A stretch of 64,000 nucleotides of DNA. Origin: Glaciecola sp. 33A. GTDB lineage: Bacteria; Pseudomonadota; Gammaproteobacteria; Enterobacterales; Alteromonadaceae. Location: assembly GCF_002836745.1 (NCBI RefSeq), contig NZ_PJAR01000035.1:124001-188000 (forward strand), given 5' to 3'. A program made the position numbers and the translations under genes. Every line of letters starts with the position of its first letter. Position 1 is the stretch's first letter. This document shows positions 18,396 to 27,869 of this stretch, piece after piece. The notes beneath the pieces were generated by a model. The model was not told where the DNA came from, ran no database searches, and worked only from the letters and a program-made list of their open reading frames with translations.

Positions 18396-19808
18396 TTAAC
18401 GACCTTTGCCAAATAAAACAACTTCAACGGTTCTGATCAGTATTAATATGTCTAGCAACAAACTTTGGTGCTTAACGTAATATAAATCGAATTTTAGTTT
18501 TTCCAGTGAGTCCTTGACGCTTGCGCCATACGGATAATTTAACTGCGCCCAACCGGCTAAACCTGGTTTTACATTATGACGCTGATTGTAATAGGGCACC
18601 TCTTTTATCAACTGCTGCACAAACTGAGGACGCTCGGGTCGAGGACCAATAAATGACATTTCACCTCTGATCACATTCAATAGTTGGGGAAGTTCGTCAA
18701 TCCGGTACTTTCTAATAAAATTACCAATGCCAGTAACCCGATTATCGTTTTTGGTCGCCCACTTAGCGCCATCTTTTTCAGCGTCAGGGCGCATGCTTCT
18801 AAATTTCAGAATGTTAAATAGCTTGCCGTCTTTACCCACTCTTTCTTGTTTATACAACACCGATGCGCCGGTTCGAAAACCGTCATCAATATAAATAATA
18901 ATGGCGGTGATTAGCATGAAGGGCCAAGCGAAAAACATAACAAAACCAGCCATCACGATATTTAAAAAATAATCAAGCGACTCGCGCAAATAATTGTGCG
19001 AATGAAAACCGCTGGAGTAAATCACCCAACTCGGGTACATCAGATCAACCACAATCTGGCCTCGCTCGCGCTCCATAAAATCGAGGAGGTCGGTTACTTC
19101 AATGCCTCTTAAGCGGCAATCAAATAATGCAGAAACAGGTAATGTGCCTCGTCGCTGGTCGCAAGCAACTACAATTTCTTCAATATTATTGTCGCTTAAA
19201 AACTGCCTAAACGAGTCATCTACTTTTACATGAATAATTTTTTCACGCTGCACCCCACTCTGCCTATCATCGCCGGGAATAGGCACAAAACCGACCAATT
19301 CAAATCCTAAGCGGTCAACGTCTCGTCGCATATTATTTTCGATGATGGCGGCTCTAACCCCCGCTCCTAATACCAATATGCGAGCGCTGCTCAGGCCCAT
19401 TAAGCCGAGCCGATTAGTAAAGTAGCGGAAGAAAATAAGGGTAAGGATATTAAAACAGATGGCGGTTGGCAAAAAATAAGGGTGTAGGTCGAGTTGCGTA
19501 AACAGCGCACTGGTGATGATTTCGACAATAAAATAACTTAATACCAAGCTAACAAAAATACGCCTGATAATGCCTCTAAAGGTTTCACGCAGCTTTGTTT
19601 CATATAAACCCACTGACAGAGAACTGACTAAGATCGCAATCATCAGCAGAAAAATGTTAATTGCCAGCGCTTCAGAGTTCGGCTTTGGGATAAGTTGAAG
19701 GCTCACCAAAACAAAACTAGCAATGTAACTTACGTACGACACTAATACGGCTTCGGTGAGCACTAACGCCGTTGAGCGTTTATTTTGTCTTTTGTTGCTC
19801 GATGCCAT
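18396..19808 (-). CDS. Undecaprenyl-phosphate sugar phosphotransferase (XrtA-associated, TIGR03013-like)
   Basis: 470 residues. Four to five N-terminal membrane helices (about 10-150) are followed by a Rossmann-like CoA-binding-type middle segment (ARILVLGAGVRAAIIENNM, about 143-160) and a membrane helix near 285. The C-terminal catalytic domain of the WcaJ/WbaP family has KLFNILKFRSMRPDAEKDGA, RKYRIDELPQLLNVIRGEMS and FIGPRPERPQ. It transfers a sugar-1-phosphate to undecaprenyl phosphate, the first step of exopolysaccharide assembly. It heads the minus-strand operon with the deacetylase and xrtA, and faces the export operon across a divergent promoter region. Confidence 0.92.
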   Translation of the reverse strand: MASSNKRQNKRSTALVLTEAVLVSYVSYIASFVLVSLQLIPKPNSEALAINIFLLMIAILVSSLSVGLYETKLRETFRGIIRRIFVSLVLSYFIVEIITSALFTQLDLHPYFLPTAICFNILTLIFFRYFTNRLGLMGLSSARILVLGAGVRAAIIENNMRRDVDRLGFELVGFVPIPGDDRQSGVQREKIIHVKVDDSFRQFLSDNNIEEIVVACDQRRGTLPVSALFDCRLRGIEVTDLLDFMERERGQIVVDLMYPSWVIYSSGFHSHNYLRESLDYFLNIVMAGFVMFFAWPFMLITAIIIYIDDGFRTGASVLYKQERVGKDGKLFNILKFRSMRPDAEKDGAKWATKNDNRVTGIGNFIRKYRIDELPQLLNVIRGEMSFIGPRPERPQFVQQLIKEVPYYNQRHNVKPGLAGWAQLNYPYGASVKDSLEKLKFDLYYVKHQSLLLDILILIRTVEVVLFGKGR

Positions 19809-19994
19809 AACTTCCCTTTACCACCCGACTTTTATAGAAACAAGTGTTTAAACGTATGATAATTGATTTAATTAAGATAAGCTTACCGCAATTCAATGAG
19901 TATTATAGTAGTTTTCACGCTCGGGTAAATGACTGTTTTATGATTTATAATAAACTTTCAGAGTATCATCAACATATTTGAAGGAAATGTAGGG
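19809..19994. promoter_or_regulatory. Divergent promoter region of the two XrtA-locus operons
   Basis: This 186-bp spacer lies between two outward-facing operons. On the plus strand a TATAAT (19946-19951) stands about 45 bp before the export lipoprotein ATG; no good -35 is found at 16-18 nt upstream. A clear ribosome-binding stretch (AAGGAAATGTAGGG) precedes the ATG at 19995. No JUMPstart/ops element (GGCGGTAG) was seen. Confidence 0.35.
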
Positions 19995-20624
19995 ATGAAA
20001 AAAACACATCAATTGGGCATCGTTGGTCTACTTTTCACCGCGTTTGTTATAACGGGGTGCAGTGTTAACACGCTGCCACAAGCAACAACTCGAGCTTCAT
20101 TAACCACCAACGTTAATGACTACCAGTACCTTATCGGTCCTGGCGACAGCCTGACCATTTTTGTTTGGCGAAACCCAGAAATTTCAGGCAATTTTGTTGT
20201 GCGACCGGATGGCAAAGTAACCACCTCATTGGTTGAAGATGTGGAAGTGTCCGGCAGAACGCCCACCATGCTCGCGCGTCAATTAGAAGAACAACTAGCA
20301 ACTTATATAAATAACCCGAGAGTAACGGTGAGCGTTGGCCTCTTTCAAGGTCCTTTCAGTGAACAAGTTCGCGTGATAGGCGAAGCCGCAAACCCCAGTG
20401 CCTTTAACTACACACAAAACATGACCTTGCTCGACCTGATGATTGCGGTCGGCGGTCTAACTGAATTTGCGAGTGGTAACAGCGCAAAATTAGTGCGTGT
20501 TATTGATGGCCAACAAACCACGTTTGAACTAAATATAGAAAAGCTGATACAAGACGGCGATATTACTCAAAATATCGACATGTTACCTGGCGACATCATC
20601 ATTATTCCAGAAGCTTGGTTTTAG
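19995..20624 (+). CDS. Polysaccharide export outer-membrane lipoprotein (Wza-like, XrtA system)
   Basis: 209 residues. Lipobox VITGC gives lipidated Cys22. The Poly_export domain starts at about residue 43 (DYQYLIGPGDSLTIFVWRN, then VRPDGKVTTSLV) and is followed by one SLBB domain (about 130-205: RVIGEAANPSAFNY, MLPGDIIIIPEAWF). This matches the short Wza homologues of exosortase-A loci (TIGR03027). It probably forms the periplasmic/outer-membrane export channel for the exopolysaccharide. Classical Wza is longer (about 380 residues) with a C-terminal membrane-spanning helix, which is missing here; the TIGR03016-type barrel gene downstream may complete the channel. Confidence 0.92.
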   Translation: MKKTHQLGIVGLLFTAFVITGCSVNTLPQATTRASLTTNVNDYQYLIGPGDSLTIFVWRNPEISGNFVVRPDGKVTTSLVEDVEVSGRTPTMLARQLEEQLATYINNPRVTVSVGLFQGPFSEQVRVIGEAANPSAFNYTQNMTLLDLMIAVGGLTEFASGNSAKLVRVIDGQQTTFELNIEKLIQDGDITQNIDMLPGDIIIIPEAWF

Positions 20625-20646
20625 GCTAATTTAGAGAACTGTTTAC

Positions 20647-22227
20647 ATGCAAGATTTAGAACAAACCATTGAAATGGTGATCGACTTTATCCGAGGGATC
20701 TGGATAAAGAAGCGCTACGTGATGATATGCTCATGGTTAATATGCCCTGTCGGCTTCTTTTATATAATCACATTACCTGACGTTTATGAATCTGACGCCC
20801 AAGTTTATGTTGACACACGCTCGGTACTGCAGCCACTGTTGGTTGGAATGGTTATCGGCTCTAACCCAGCGCAAGAAATTCAAATGATGGCAAGAACATT
20901 ACTCAGTAGAGCAAATGTTGAAATTATTGCGCGCCAGTCGGATTTGGATATTACGGTGGTTGGTGATGAAGATTATAATAAGCTGATAATCCGATTAACC
21001 AATGATATTAGCTTGAGTGGAACTGGTAGAGACAATATTTATACTATTTCTTATGCTAATGAAAGTCCCGAAATGGCGCGCACTGTCGTTCAAGAAACCC
21101 TTGATTTATTCGTCGAGGGCTCACTTGGGAGTTCACAACAAGGAAACGACACAACCACTCGGTTTTTAGATGAACAAATTGCAGAGTATGAAAACGACCT
21201 AGCTGAGAGCGAGCAGCGCCTTGCTGCATTTCAACGAAAGTACAGCGACATATTGCCAGCGCAAGGGTCTTTTTACGCTAACCTGCAGTCACTAAAGCAG
21301 CAGATGGAAGTAACCAAGCTCACCATTAAAGAAACACAGCAACAAATTAATGCCATGAAAGGGCAGTCTCGCCAAGCACTCAAGGCGGCTGATGGCTTTG
21401 GCGTGCGCAGTAACGGCGGCGAACAAGTATTAACAACAAGGTATGACGACCGTATTTTAGCCTTGGAAGGCCGCTTAGACGAATTGAAATTGCGCTTTAC
21501 CGAGCAACATCCGGATGTAATTGAATCGAACAATTTAATGGAAGCATTGAAAGAAGCAAGACAGAAAGACATTGACGTTTTTTTAGCACAAGATACGGAC
21601 AGCGATTCACCATCAATGCTGACTGAAAGTGATCGTCAGTTAAGCCTTGAAATTGCTCGTTTAGAAGGCATGTTAGCGTCGTTAAATGTGCGAGAAAAAG
21701 ACACCCAGAGTAGGATAACTGAGCTGCAATCTATTATTGAATCAGTCCCTCAGATAGAATCTGAAGAAACTGGATTAAACCGTGATTATGGTATTAAAAA
21801 GCAAAAATATGAAGAGTTACTATCACGTCGTGAATCTAATAATTTAACCAGAAGAGCCGACAGTGACTCTGACGACTTACAATTTAGGATCATTCGCCCG
21901 CCACTCATTGCCGACACACCAAGTGGACCAAAACGCATTCTATTTTACTCTGGGGTCTTAATATTTGGCTTTGGTCTAGGCGGCGGGATCGCCTTTTTAA
22001 TGAGCATGATCAAACCTGTGTTAGTGCGTGGTCAGCAAATTTCAGACCTAACAGGCTTTCCTATCTGGGGTGCAGTTGCTCATTTAGATATTGTTCAAAT
22101 TAAAAAACGAAATAAGATGCGCATGTTTATTTTTGCAATGTCATCTGGTGTAATCATAATGCTATATGCTGGTTTGATTGCAGTAGAGATTATGAACATT
22201 GATTTGGCGAGTAAAATACCATTATGA
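20647..22227 (+). CDS. XrtA-system polysaccharide chain-length determinant (Wzz/GumC family)
   Basis: 526 residues. An N-terminal cytoplasmic segment is followed by a membrane helix (about 24-45, ending in LPDVYES), a periplasmic Wzz domain and a long coiled-coil region (about 175-390). Two more membrane helices lie near 435-455 and 497-515. The pattern fits TIGR03007, the chain-length regulator of exosortase-A loci. It sets exopolysaccharide length and couples the kinase to the export channel. Its stop overlaps the start of the kinase by 4 nt, and it lies 22 bp after the export lipoprotein. Confidence 0.92.
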   Translation: MQDLEQTIEMVIDFIRGIWIKKRYVMICSWLICPVGFFYIITLPDVYESDAQVYVDTRSVLQPLLVGMVIGSNPAQEIQMMARTLLSRANVEIIARQSDLDITVVGDEDYNKLIIRLTNDISLSGTGRDNIYTISYANESPEMARTVVQETLDLFVEGSLGSSQQGNDTTTRFLDEQIAEYENDLAESEQRLAAFQRKYSDILPAQGSFYANLQSLKQQMEVTKLTIKETQQQINAMKGQSRQALKAADGFGVRSNGGEQVLTTRYDDRILALEGRLDELKLRFTEQHPDVIESNNLMEALKEARQKDIDVFLAQDTDSDSPSMLTESDRQLSLEIARLEGMLASLNVREKDTQSRITELQSIIESVPQIESEETGLNRDYGIKKQKYEELLSRRESNNLTRRADSDSDDLQFRIIRPPLIADTPSGPKRILFYSGVLIFGFGLGGGIAFLMSMIKPVLVRGQQISDLTGFPIWGAVAHLDIVQIKKRNKMRMFIFAMSSGVIIMLYAGLIAVEIMNIDLASKIPL

Positions 22228-23261
22228 ACAATACAATAGAAAAAGCCCTACTTCGTCAAAAAGAAGCTGAACGTTTGAAAAAGGAAGCTGAGCTTTTACA
22301 TGCTAAAGGGGAAGAAGCCGAACAGCTTGAAGCGGTTAGTGAATCTGACAGTGAGACAAACACTGAAAAATCAAATAGCGAGAGCGTGGAAGCAGCTAAA
22401 GCCAACATAATTGAGCAGGCTTATCCAGCAGTAGCGACTGAAAATCCGGCTAAAAAATCAGTTGAAGTACAAGTTGAAAATACGCAATTGACAAACCAAA
22501 ATTTTGAAATTGATATTGCCGACTTAGAAAGTCGCGGCTTTGTCTCGCTGCACAGCACACGCAGTCAAATTAATGAAGAATACCGCGAAATAAAGCGTAA
22601 GCTTTTATCCAATGCCTTTGGCGCACTGTCAAAAACAATCACCAATGCCAATATTATTATGGTCACTAGTGCTCGTCCGAGTGAAGGAAAAACCTTTACT
22701 GCAATTAATTTGGCATTGAGCATTGCGGCAGAAAAAGACAAGCGGGTATTACTGGTCGATGCTGATGTTTTAAAACCTAACACACTCAGAACATTAGGCC
22801 TAAAAGAACGCCGTGGTCTGATAGAGTATTTGTTGGGTGATGTAAAAGAAATTGGCGATGTAATGTTCAGCTCTAATATCGACAAGTTAAGAATTATCCC
22901 TGCCGGGCGTTCACATCATTTATCCACCGAGTTGCTGGCCAGTAAAGCAATGAGCGACCTGATCACTGAATTTTCTACCCGATACCCCGACAGAGTGGTC
23001 ATTATTGATACGCCGCCAATTATTGGTATTAATGAGTCCGCTGTATTGGCTAACTTTGCGGGTCAAGCAGTGATGGTAGTTGAAGAAGGTCGTTCAAAGT
23101 TATCCGATATTCAAAAAGCGGTGGCGCGATTAAACCCTAATATGGCGATTGGCTTTGTGGTGAATAAATCACTTAATTCATCAGAGCAAACAGGTTACTA
23201 CGGCTATCATCACTACGGTAACGATAGAGAAGGCGAAGAACAACCGGCCCCTAAAGCATAA
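22224..23261 (+). CDS. XrtA-associated tyrosine autokinase (BY-kinase)
   Basis: 345 residues. A charged, alanine/glutamate-rich N-terminal 90 residues precede the BY-kinase domain. Walker A SARPSEGKT is at 149-157, Walker A' LLVDADVLKP at about 176-185 and a VIIDTPP Walker B later. The C-terminus ends in a tyrosine cluster (YYGYHHYG), the expected autophosphorylation tail. The family (TIGR03018) phosphorylates itself and controls polymerisation through the chain-length determinant, whose gene overlaps this one by 4 nt. It acts at the inner face of the membrane. Confidence 0.93.
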   Translation: MNNTIEKALLRQKEAERLKKEAELLHAKGEEAEQLEAVSESDSETNTEKSNSESVEAAKANIIEQAYPAVATENPAKKSVEVQVENTQLTNQNFEIDIADLESRGFVSLHSTRSQINEEYREIKRKLLSNAFGALSKTITNANIIMVTSARPSEGKTFTAINLALSIAAEKDKRVLLVDADVLKPNTLRTLGLKERRGLIEYLLGDVKEIGDVMFSSNIDKLRIIPAGRSHHLSTELLASKAMSDLITEFSTRYPDRVVIIDTPPIIGINESAVLANFAGQAVMVVEEGRSKLSDIQKAVARLNPNMAIGFVVNKSLNSSEQTGYYGYHHYGNDREGEEQPAPKA

Positions 23262-23267
23262 AAAGAC

Positions 23268-24950
23268 ATGAGGAAGCGTTTATTGATGTTGTATAAAAAC
23301 AAGCACCTAGTAATATCAATACTTGCTTGCATGCTTTTAACTATGCAAACGCTAAGTTCCTCAGCTAGTGCCAACGAGCTCACATGGGCTGTTGGTTTAG
23401 ATAATGAAGTTGTTTATCAAGACGTATATTCTGATGAACAACAACAAAGCATTAATTCAACCAACTTCATTGTACGGCCTCAATTATCCCTTAATTTTAC
23501 ATCAAAACGCGCTAATGCGTTTTGGCGGGCAACTCATAATAACGTTAGTCGAAGCCTTGAAGATGCTGATGTAACCAACAATTACACAAACTACGCGTAT
23601 GGCGGCAGTGTTACAGCCATACAGAATTTGCTAACCTTCACCGCCAGTGGTGCTTTAAATTATCAAAGCGCGTCAGCAAACGGTTTCTTAGTGGACAGCT
23701 TCCTGTTGAATGCGGAAAACTTAACAAAAACACGATCTAACCGTTTCGGTGCCGACTTTACGCTTCCCCGAGGTGACTACTTTGGCCATTCGAGCCAAAT
23801 TAATTACTCTACTACCGAAAGCGAAAGGCGTGAAAACTCTTTTAATCAGTTAAACAGCGACATTCTCAGTGTTAACACAAAAACCTATACAGGGAATGAT
23901 TTTGAGCGTTTTAGTGCGCAAGTCGACAGCAGCTTTAGTGTATCTGACCGCAGCGTAAACGGGGATTATACCAACCGGCGCCTAGGCGGCTTGATGTCTT
24001 ATCGCTTTATTAGCAACCTGGGTTTTCTAGTTACCGCAAATCACGAAGCCAATCAGGTTAAATCAGCTAACGACGTGTTTTTGAATGTACGTCAGTTTAA
24101 TAGCGCAGGTGCTGGTTTAGTATGGCAACAAGCAGAAAATAAATTCATTTCTCTTACTTGGAATAGAGCAGATAGCGACGCTGTTGAAGCGGATGAAGAC
24201 AATAAAGGTTTCATTGGTGCTAACGTGAATTGGCAATTTACACCACGAACCGAGGTTAGCGCCGATTATACTCGGCGTTTCTTTGGCGAAAGCGGTAATT
24301 TTAGTTTTCAACACCGACTTAAAAAATTCAGAACACAAATTACTTATTCCGAGGAAGTGACCACTTTTTCACGCTTAATTGCTGAGCCTGAAAACCTAGG
24401 CGTGTTTATTTGTACCGACGGCATCAGCGATTTAGCGGCCTGCTTTCAGCCGAGCTCACTTAATTATCAACCACAGCCTAACGAACAATTTGTGCAATTT
24501 AGTGTTCAAAACCCAGTCATTAATGATGATATTATTTTACGTAAAGGTCTTTCTTGGCAGTTAGGCACCGAACTGCGTAGAACCAAAGTCTCATTAAGTG
24601 GACGCTACTTTACCAATGAGTACTTAGAGGTTGACCGACTATCCAGAACCTATTCAGCGAGTACATCGCTTGCATTTGCTATTGGGCAAAAAACTAATAT
24701 TAGCTGGACTACCGACGCGGCGATTACGGATGATATATTTGAAGGCGCTAAAGGTACCTCAGAGGTGCTAAGCACTAAGTTGAGCCTTGACCGTGATATG
24801 GGTCGTTATTTTAACCTGTCGTTAAATTTTTCTTACTTGCAGCGCGAAACTGAAGGCCGAGTGATTGGCAATGGCGGATTTAGCGGCCTCACTGGCGACC
24901 TTAAAGACCGTCGAGTTTCGTTGGATCTCAAATACAATTTAACGAAGTAA
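23268..24950 (+). CDS. XrtA/PEP-CTERM-associated outer-membrane beta-barrel (TIGR03016-like)
   Basis: 560 residues. An N-terminal signal sequence (about 1-36, cut near SASANE) precedes a protein made of alternating hydrophobic/polar strands with many aromatic residues (for example NYTNYAYGGSV, SADYTRRFF, SLDLKYNL), as in an outer-membrane barrel. The C-terminal residues (LKYNLTK) differ from the strict terminal-Phe barrel signal. It starts 7 bp after the kinase stop, so it belongs to the export operon. It is probably the outer-membrane component of exopolysaccharide secretion in XrtA systems. It ends 4 bp before the convergent ATPase gene, with no terminator hairpin between. Confidence 0.88.
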   Translation: MRKRLLMLYKNKHLVISILACMLLTMQTLSSSASANELTWAVGLDNEVVYQDVYSDEQQQSINSTNFIVRPQLSLNFTSKRANAFWRATHNNVSRSLEDADVTNNYTNYAYGGSVTAIQNLLTFTASGALNYQSASANGFLVDSFLLNAENLTKTRSNRFGADFTLPRGDYFGHSSQINYSTTESERRENSFNQLNSDILSVNTKTYTGNDFERFSAQVDSSFSVSDRSVNGDYTNRRLGGLMSYRFISNLGFLVTANHEANQVKSANDVFLNVRQFNSAGAGLVWQQAENKFISLTWNRADSDAVEADEDNKGFIGANVNWQFTPRTEVSADYTRRFFGESGNFSFQHRLKKFRTQITYSEEVTTFSRLIAEPENLGVFICTDGISDLAACFQPSSLNYQPQPNEQFVQFSVQNPVINDDIILRKGLSWQLGTELRRTKVSLSGRYFTNEYLEVDRLSRTYSASTSLAFAIGQKTNISWTTDAAITDDIFEGAKGTSEVLSTKLSLDRDMGRYFNLSLNFSYLQRETEGRVIGNGGFSGLTGDLKDRRVSLDLKYNLTK

Positions 24951-24954
24951 AGCA

Positions 24955-26004
24955 TTACTCATCATCACTCTTCAAGCGCACATAAGCCTGATACTTTTTC
25001 TTCAATAACTTGTCAATATACTGGGTCAGTTTAATTTTGTGCTTCAAGGCGTCGTCTAAGGCATCCACAAGCCCGTGCAACATATCTTTATAGTATTGGG
25101 CTTCATGTATTTCAGTGCCTTTTGCGGTGAATCTGAGGGCCTCTGGATCCGTAGTGAAAACCTCATCTCTTGCTGGTATCAGATTATCAGGTATGAACAT
25201 TTCTGACTTCACTTCGTCAATCACCAAATTAACCTGGCCTACTTGAAAAAATTCTATTTCTTCCAAAAATCCATATAACAAAATGCGATCCAGCAAGGTA
25301 TTCATGCGCCTAGGTACGCCACGTGAAAAGTCGTGAATTGCGGCAAAAGACGCATCACTAAACAAGCCTTGACCGGCATAGCCAGCATGCTGCAAACGAA
25401 ACTCAATGTATTCGCGCGCTTCTTGAGAATTAAGCGGCGCTAAATGACATGACGCAACAATACGCTGGCGAAATTGCTCCATATTGGGTGCACGTAAAAT
25501 CGGCTGCAGTTCGTCTTGCCCCAACAAGAAGCTCTGTAAAAGAGGCTTGCCTGCTTTTTGAAAATTAGACAACATGCGTAATTCTTCAATGGTTTCCAAT
25601 GGTAAGTTTTGTGCTTCATCTACCAGCAACAGGGCACGTTTACCTTGTGCGGCCAGTTGATTTAAAAAACGTTCCAAATCATCAAGAATTTCAGCTTTGC
25701 TTTTACCGGCGACGTCTAGTTCAAACTTGGACGCCACCATTTTTACAATTTCATCGGGTGATAGCTTGGGTGTTACTATTTGTGCTGCAAAAATATCTTC
25801 TTCCAAACTATCTAACAGGCTATTGGCAATAGTGGTTTTGCCTGTGCCTATATCACCTGTAATAACAATAAATCCTTCTGCTTGTGACAATCCATATTGT
25901 AGGTATGACATTGCTCGCTTGTGCAATTTACTCGCAAAAAAGAATCCTGGGTCAGGCGTTAGTTGAAAAGGCTTTGATTTTAGTCCGTAATACTCTTCAT
26001 ACAT
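24955..26004 (-). CDS. XrtA/PEP-CTERM-associated ExeA-like AAA ATPase (TIGR03015-like)
   Basis: 349 residues. The N-terminal MYEEYYGLKSKPFQLTPDP is characteristic of ExeA/GspA-like ATPases. Walker A GDIGTGKT lies at 50-57 and Walker B ALLLVDEAQN near residue 125, with a sensor region FRQRIVASCHLAPL. In exosortase-A loci this ATPase accompanies the export genes and may act in assembly of the envelope complex. Here it is on the opposite strand, converging on the export operon, and is possibly co-transcribed behind hldE. The C-terminal 80 residues are rich in Lys and Asp and less conserved. Confidence 0.88.
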   Translation of the reverse strand: MYEEYYGLKSKPFQLTPDPGFFFASKLHKRAMSYLQYGLSQAEGFIVITGDIGTGKTTIANSLLDSLEEDIFAAQIVTPKLSPDEIVKMVASKFELDVAGKSKAEILDDLERFLNQLAAQGKRALLLVDEAQNLPLETIEELRMLSNFQKAGKPLLQSFLLGQDELQPILRAPNMEQFRQRIVASCHLAPLNSQEAREYIEFRLQHAGYAGQGLFSDASFAAIHDFSRGVPRRMNTLLDRILLYGFLEEIEFFQVGQVNLVIDEVKSEMFIPDNLIPARDEVFTTDPEALRFTAKGTEIHEAQYYKDMLHGLVDALDDALKHKIKLTQYIDKLLKKKYQAYVRLKSDDE

Positions 26005-26046
26005 TATTTTATTGCCTCTCCATTTTGAAATCGTTCATAATACACA

Positions 26047-27468
26047 CTATTTTGGGTCTGCATTTACAATTTGTGAAATAATGCCTGTGGTAGACACACC
26101 CTCTTCAAATAAAAGCACGCGCACCTCGCCACCATTGGCGATAACTTCGCTGCCACCGGCAATTTCATGTATCTGATAATCGCCGCCTTTGACTAAAACA
26201 TCTGGCAAAATATCGGTAATGAGTGCTTGTGGGGTGTCCTCACTAAAAGGCACAACCCAATCAACTGCACTCAAACCTGCCAATACCGCCATTCTGCGCT
26301 GCAGATTGTTAATTGGCCGGCCCTCGCCCTTGAGTTTACGCACCGATCCGTCGGTATTAACAGCAACAATTAGGCGCTCACCCAAGGTCGCGGCTTCGGT
26401 TAAATACGCAACATGCCCAGAATGTAAAATATCGAAACAGCCGTTGGTCATGACCACACGTTCGCCCTTGCGCTGAGCTTGCTGCACGGCAAGGCGAAGT
26501 TGCTGCGCATTCATCACGCCGCCACCTTGATGTACTTGCGCATTAACCGCAATAGCAAGCTCGGTAGTTGACACTGTCGAGGTACCTAATTTGCCCACAA
26601 CCACACTAGCAGCATGATTGGCAAACTGGCAAGCTCTTGCTAACGGCAAACCAACTGCAATGCAGCAAGCTAAAGTAGAAATAACAGTATCGCCAGCGCC
26701 AGTGACGTCATACACCTCTTTGGCATGCGCAGGTAAATGATAAACTTGTTCTTGAAACAACGACATGCCTTTTTCTGAACGAGTCACTAATACCGCATCC
26801 AAGCCGCATTGTTGCTTTAGGGCTTGTGCATGGGTAAATAATTCGTCTTCGCTTTCACAAACCCCCATTTCGCCTTCGAATTCTGACATATTAGGGGTCA
26901 GTAAGGTTGCTCCTCTATACTTGGCAAAGTCACTTCCTTTGGGGTCAACAATAACCGGTTTGTTGTATTTGCGGGCAAGTAAAATGAGTGATTGAGGGTC
27001 CGACAAACAGCCTTTGTTATAGTCAGACAAAACGACGAGGTCGGTATGCTGAACTTGCTCTTCGAACTTGGCTAGTAATTCCGTTTTATCGTCCTTCGCA
27101 AAGCTCTTCTCAAAATCCAGTCGCAGTAATTGCTGATTACGGCTCATTATCCGCAACTTGGTTATGGTGTCCTGCGTCGCTACTTTTGAAAATTCACAAG
27201 TCACGTTCATCGCCGCTAAGCGATCGGTGAGTATTTGAGCAGCTTCGTCTTGACCCGTCATTCCAATCAGCACAACTTGAGCACCCAGTGCTGCGGCGTT
27301 GATAGCCACGTTCGCAGCCCCCCCAGGACGGTCCTCCATATCATCTACACGTACTATTGGCACTGGTGCCTCAGGAGAAATACGTGCGGTAGAACCGGCC
27401 CAATAACGGTCCAACATTACGTCGCCAATAATAAGAATTTTCGCTTTGCTAAAATCAGGTATTTGCAT
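26047..27468 (-). CDS. hldE: Bifunctional heptose-7-phosphate kinase / heptose-1-phosphate adenylyltransferase
   Basis: 473 residues, the usual HldE length. The N-terminal ribokinase-like domain (about 1-320) has [15 protein letters not shown] and [11 protein letters not shown], including the catalytic Asp. The C-terminal nucleotidyltransferase domain (about 338-473) has [16 protein letters not shown], with the HxGH motif. It makes ADP-D-glycero-beta-D-manno-heptose for the LPS inner core. HldE next to glnE is a familiar gammaproteobacterial arrangement; here a GIY-YIG gene and a DUF350 gene lie between them. The ExeA-like ATPase follows 42 bp downstream on the same strand. Confidence 0.95.
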   Translation of the reverse strand: MQIPDFSKAKILIIGDVMLDRYWAGSTARISPEAPVPIVRVDDMEDRPGGAANVAINAAALGAQVVLIGMTGQDEAAQILTDRLAAMNVTCEFSKVATQDTITKLRIMSRNQQLLRLDFEKSFAKDDKTELLAKFEEQVQHTDLVVLSDYNKGCLSDPQSLILLARKYNKPVIVDPKGSDFAKYRGATLLTPNMSEFEGEMGVCESEDELFTHAQALKQQCGLDAVLVTRSEKGMSLFQEQVYHLPAHAKEVYDVTGAGDTVISTLACCIAVGLPLARACQFANHAASVVVGKLGTSTVSTTELAIAVNAQVHQGGGVMNAQQLRLAVQQAQRKGERVVMTNGCFDILHSGHVAYLTEAATLGERLIVAVNTDGSVRKLKGEGRPINNLQRRMAVLAGLSAVDWVVPFSEDTPQALITDILPDVLVKGGDYQIHEIAGGSEVIANGGEVRVLLFEEGVSTTGIISQIVNADPK

Positions 27469-27521
27469 GATTAACTGTCTTGTGAATTGCTATTTTTTTT
27501 GAATTGTTTGAGAGTATAACA

Positions 27522-27869
27522 ATGAATCAGAAAAATTCCGATAAACCTTGGTTTATCTACCTTATAAAAAACAAACTTAACCAACTGTATTGCGGTATTA
27601 CTGTAGATGTACAGCGCCGTTTTTTTGAACACGCAAGTAACAGCCCAAAATGTGCCAAGGCATTGAAAGGAAAAGGACCACTGTTGCTTATGTTTTGTGC
27701 TCGGGTGGGCAATCAATCAGAAGCACTAAAATTAGAACACTGGTTGAAAAAGCAAACTAGGCAATATAAAAATAAGCTGATAGCGGGTACGTTAGTCTTA
27801 CCGGTTGAACATGAATTGCGTGACTCGCAGGCTATTCAAGAGAATGCTAACCTGAAAATAAACCAGTAA
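27522..27869 (+). CDS. GIY-YIG nuclease-superfamily protein (YhbQ/UPF0213 type)
   Basis: 115 residues from the chosen ATG at 27522; a TTG at 27504 would add six residues. The GIY-YIG core reads FIYLIKNKLNQLYCGIT, followed by RRFFEHASNS with the conserved Arg and His, and EHWLKKQTR near the end. Small stand-alone GIY-YIG proteins of this type are thought to act on DNA, but the role of this subfamily is not settled. It is divergent from hldE, and its last 23 bp overlap the convergent DUF350 gene. Confidence 0.85.
   Translation: MNQKNSDKPWFIYLIKNKLNQLYCGITVDVQRRFFEHASNSPKCAKALKGKGPLLLMFCARVGNQSEALKLEHWLKKQTRQYKNKLIAGTLVLPVEHELRDSQAIQENANLKINQ

Noticed and set aside
19809-19994. JUMPstart/ops element expected before polysaccharide operons
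   Set aside because: No GGCGGTAG-like core was found here or before the other polysaccharide genes.
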